From contig NZ_JBANCG010000006.1 of the NCBI RefSeq assembly GCF_037026715.1, positions 62,001 through 126,000 on the forward strand: DNA of 64,000 nucleotides, in the 5' to 3' direction. The notes beneath the pieces were generated by a model. It saw only the letters and a list, made by a program, of their open reading frames with translations, did no database searches and was not told the origin of the DNA. Positions within the stretch are counted from its first letter, which is position 1; each line of letters opens with the position of its first letter. This document shows, piece after piece, positions 61,781 to 64,000 of the stretch. This DNA comes from Breoghania sp037026715 (lineage in GTDB: Bacteria > Pseudomonadota > Alphaproteobacteria > Rhizobiales > Stappiaceae). A program made the position numbers and the translations under genes.

Positions 61781-62305
61781 TCAGTTCACCCGGGGTGCTG
61801 GGACCTGTGACCCGTCTTCTTCGTCGGAACGGATCGTGCGCACGGCGATCGCCTTGAAAACCGCGTCCAGTTCGTCGGCGACGGCGCGCAGCGTGTCGCC
61901 GCCTTCCTCGAAATACGGCTTGAAGATCATGTGCGGCGTCTTGTAGGCGAGCGTTGCCGTTCCGTCAGCGTTTTCCGTCACGTAGAAACGCACGGGCGCC
62001 TCGATGCCGGCGGCGATGGAGGCCGACAACATGCGGCGGGCGAGGTCGTTGCGAAACACGCCAAAGATCCGGTTGCCGCGAATGTCGATCCCTTGCGCGC
62101 GTGCGCTGTCGGAGGCGCTGGCCTGCGTGACCAGGTTCATGTTCTCCGCCGCAATCGCCCGTTTCAGCCGATCGCTCAGATCGTCGAACGTGTAGGGCGT
62201 TGGCTGGATGATCCAGCCGGGTCGCTTGGGCCAGATGGGTTCGGCCGAAGCGCCGAGCGTGCCCGCCATGAGAAGGGCTGCCAGGGCGAGGGCGATGATA
62301 CGCAT
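61781..62305 (-). CDS. DUF302 family secreted protein
   Basis: 174 residues. Signal peptide MRIIALALAALLMAGTLGASA, cut near residue 21. The DUF302 core (YTFDDLSDRLKRAIAAENMNLVTQ, then IFGVFRNDLARRMLSASIAAGIEAPVRFYVTENADGTATLAYKTPH) is complete. DUF302 proteins are small periplasmic or cytoplasmic proteins, often in sulfur-, metal- or stress-related loci, without an assigned reaction. It sits 84 bases downstream of the YeeE/YedE transporter gene on the same strand, so cotranscription is likely. Confidence 0.9.
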   Translation of the reverse strand: MRIIALALAALLMAGTLGASAEPIWPKRPGWIIQPTPYTFDDLSDRLKRAIAAENMNLVTQASASDSARAQGIDIRGNRIFGVFRNDLARRMLSASIAAGIEAPVRFYVTENADGTATLAYKTPHMIFKPYFEEGGDTLRAVADELDAVFKAIAVRTIRSDEEDGSQVPAPRVN

Positions 62306-62389
62306 TCTACTCTCCGGGAAAGAATCATCTTTTCGTCCCGAGATAGGCGAAAAGACGATCCGTATACCGAAGAAAAATGCGGATTCCGA

Positions 62390-63601
62390 TCACTTCCGCA
62401 CGCTTGCGACAACAGGCCCTGAAGGCGCCGTAACGGCATGTTGGGGGCGGGCGGGATCCATGCCGGCGAGACGCCGCAGCGGCAATGCGGCAACCGAACC
62501 GGCGAGCGCGAAGGCAAACCAGATCCAGCCGTGCAGCGAGCCTGAGATGATGCCGCCGAGATAGGCGCCGATGTTGCAGCCGAACGACAGGCGCGCGCCG
62601 TATCCCATCAACAGCCCGCCTGCTATGGCGGTTGCCGCCTCCATCGCGGTGATGGAGCGCTTGGGCCGGAACTTGCCGGCAAGTGCCGCCGCCGCCATGG
62701 CGCCCGCGATGATGCCGAAATTCATGACCGAGGTTGCATCCGCGAAGACCGAGCGCTCCGTCACGGCCGCTTTCATGCCGCGCCAGTACTCCCAGCCGGT
62801 GACATCGATGCCCATCGCATAGGCGATCTTCGCGCCCCAAAGCGCAAACCCGGAGGTGATGCCCCAGGGGCGGCCAAGAACGACAAGCGTTGCGATGGAG
62901 ACGACCGCGATGGCGACGGCGCCGAGAACGAGAGACCAGGGACCGGTCAAAAACGAACCGGCCCGGCCCGTCTCTTCCAGCGCGCCATGTTTGCGCTTTT
63001 CGAGCCGGATGCTGACGAGCGCGATGAGCGCGAGCAGGCCGGCGGTCACGGCGAACGCGCCGAACGGTCCGAATTGCGCGATGAGTGAAAAACCTTTTTC
63101 TTTTGGCAGCGAATTCCAGAACGGAATATGCGCCGTTGCGATCACCGAGCCGGCCACGAAGGCGGCGAGCGTCACCACCATACGGCTCGATCCGCCGCCC
63201 ACCGTGAACAGCGTGCCCGATGCGCAGCCGTTCGCGATCTGCATGCCGATACCGAACATGAACGCCCCGACGACCAGCGCGACGCCGATCGGGAACACGA
63301 AGCCGTTGACAGGAATTCCGAAATCGCGACCGTAGTGCATCAGCGGATAGGCGATCGCGACGGTCGTCACGATGAGCACGAACTGGGCCCTGAGCCCCGC
63401 GCCGCGGCGCTCGCGCAGGAACCGGCGCCACGCGGCGGTGAAACCGAAGCTCGCGTGGTAGAGGGCGAAGCCCGCAAGGATGCCGATCATGGCGCCGACG
63501 CCGACGCGCCAGCCTCCTGCCTGCCATCCGGCGACCGTCACGAGCGCCATTGCCGTGCCGGACGCGCCCAGCACACGGACTTGTGTGTTGCTTGTAATCA
63601 T
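62390..63601 (-). CDS. YeeE/YedE-family (TsuA-like) sulfur transporter
   Basis: 403 residues with about nine to ten membrane segments. Two internally repeated SUL-transport motifs carry the conserved cysteines: IANGCASGTLFTVGGGS in the first half and LSFGCNIGAYLGGIISG in the second. In the characterised TsuA family these line a thiosulfate-conducting path. A cytoplasmic charged insert (RLEKRKHGALEETGRAG) joins the halves. Thiosulfate import is therefore likely, but no TusA or rhodanese partner is next to it; only a DUF302 gene follows. Confidence 0.92.
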   Translation of the reverse strand: MITSNTQVRVLGASGTAMALVTVAGWQAGGWRVGVGAMIGILAGFALYHASFGFTAAWRRFLRERRGAGLRAQFVLIVTTVAIAYPLMHYGRDFGIPVNGFVFPIGVALVVGAFMFGIGMQIANGCASGTLFTVGGGSSRMVVTLAAFVAGSVIATAHIPFWNSLPKEKGFSLIAQFGPFGAFAVTAGLLALIALVSIRLEKRKHGALEETGRAGSFLTGPWSLVLGAVAIAVVSIATLVVLGRPWGITSGFALWGAKIAYAMGIDVTGWEYWRGMKAAVTERSVFADATSVMNFGIIAGAMAAAALAGKFRPKRSITAMEAATAIAGGLLMGYGARLSFGCNIGAYLGGIISGSLHGWIWFAFALAGSVAALPLRRLAGMDPARPQHAVTAPSGPVVASVRK

Positions 63602-63667
63602 TGGACTAACGAGGGTTTTCCTGACGCGTTCCGCAGCTGCGGCCGATCATTTTCAACAGGAGATTTC

Positions 63668-63985
63668 ATGCGAGCCGACCTGCTGCCCGTCACATCCGCC
63701 CAGGCATTGTGTCGCCTGCTGATGGAACGGCCGAGGTTGGCCGAAACGGCTGGACAAGCGCATCGCATGGCCCTGGAGATCCGTCAACGCAACGGCGCCG
63801 GATCGGCTGAAACGCTTTGTCTTGACAGTCGGGCGCTTTGGTTGCAGCGCCGCCGCGGCTCGGATGTCTTCGCCATTCGTCGGCCCGCCGTCATCGCCCG
63901 GACGTTGGGGAAGGGAACGTCCGGGGCGGTAGCGCGTTCTGCATGTAGGCACTGCCACAAATTCGTCGCAAGATTCACGAAATGA
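63668..63985 (+). CDS. Small hypothetical arginine-rich protein
   Basis: 105 residues beginning MRADLLPVTSAQALC; AGGAG lies five bases before the ATG, which is the best support for it. The sequence is rich in arginine and has two cysteines near the C-terminus (RSACRHCHKF, a CxxC that could hold a metal). No family was recognised, and the downstream gene is outside the window. It is divergent from the YeeE gene with about 65 bases between starts. It could be spurious. Confidence 0.45.
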   Translation: MRADLLPVTSAQALCRLLMERPRLAETAGQAHRMALEIRQRNGAGSAETLCLDSRALWLQRRRGSDVFAIRRPAVIARTLGKGTSGAVARSACRHCHKFVARFTK

Positions 63986-64000
63986 CCCTTTGACGGCTAT

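Noticed and set aside
1..64000. CRISPR array, transposase, integrase or prophage
   Set aside because: No regularly spaced repeats or recombinase motifs were seen anywhere in the window.

Overview
The window comes from a GC-rich alphaproteobacterial chromosome. It is most likely from the order Hyphomicrobiales (Rhizobiales). The basis is the gene neighbourhood rpmH-rnpA-yidC-engB-argB, a PutR-type Lrp regulator divergent from putA, the glk-mgsA overlap, DUF1194 paralogues, and a C-P lyase cluster carrying the DUF1045 and hexapeptide-transferase accessory genes. No transposase, prophage or CRISPR array is visible. Genus and species cannot be read from the sequence alone.

Layout. 1-1.1 kb: tip of an SDR gene, then bfd-bfr (iron storage and release) with a clear terminator. 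1.2-4.8 kb (minus): a YnjBCD-type ABC importer. 4.9-8.6 kb: putR and putA (proline to glutamate). 8.7-13.2 kb (minus): a small membrane protein, the helicase hrpB, glk and mgsA. 13.3-15.7 kb (minus): two DUF1194 von Willebrand-like paralogues flanking an A/T-rich orphan gene for a membrane-anchored coiled coil. 15.7-16.5 kb: a long gene-free stretch with an operator-like palindrome. 16.5-31.5 kb (plus): one large nucleoside uptake and catabolism block. It holds a SorC/DeoR-like regulator, two tandem BMP/PnrA-type binding proteins, a double ATPase, two permeases, cdd, punA, deoC, deoA, deoB, add, a URC4-type protein and upp. A 129-bp near-perfect palindrome sits inside it. 31.6-37.6 kb (minus): pyrimidine 5'-nucleotidase, argB, engB, a Vat/CatB-like acetyltransferase, yidC, rnpA, rpmH. 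38.2-42.0 kb: a tightly coupled TVP38 membrane protein, a mercuric-reductase-like flavoprotein and an orphan histidine kinase. 42.25 kb: tRNA-Arg(ACG). 42.5-56 kb: a methyltransferase and a C-P lyase locus, with phnF divergent from phnGHIJKL-hexapeptide transferase-phnCDE-DUF1045-phnM-phnN-TPR. 56-64 kb: flavin reductase, maleylacetoacetate isomerase-like GST, MFS exporter, MBL-fold RNase-like protein, esterase, DUF302, YeeE/YedE thiosulfate-type transporter and a small unknown ORF.

How the parts work together. In the nucleoside block the importer supplies (deoxy)nucleosides. Cdd and Add deaminate them and PunA/DeoA release bases. DeoB and DeoC feed (deoxy)ribose phosphate to glycolysis, and Upp with the URC4 protein deals with uracil. 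In the phosphonate block PhnCDE imports, PhnGHIJ with PhnM cleaves the C-P bond, and PhnN makes PRPP. No phnP is present, and the 2H-phosphoesterase-like DUF1045 protein sits where PhnP would be needed. Two Pho-box-like sites and one PhnF-like operator point to dual phosphate and substrate control.
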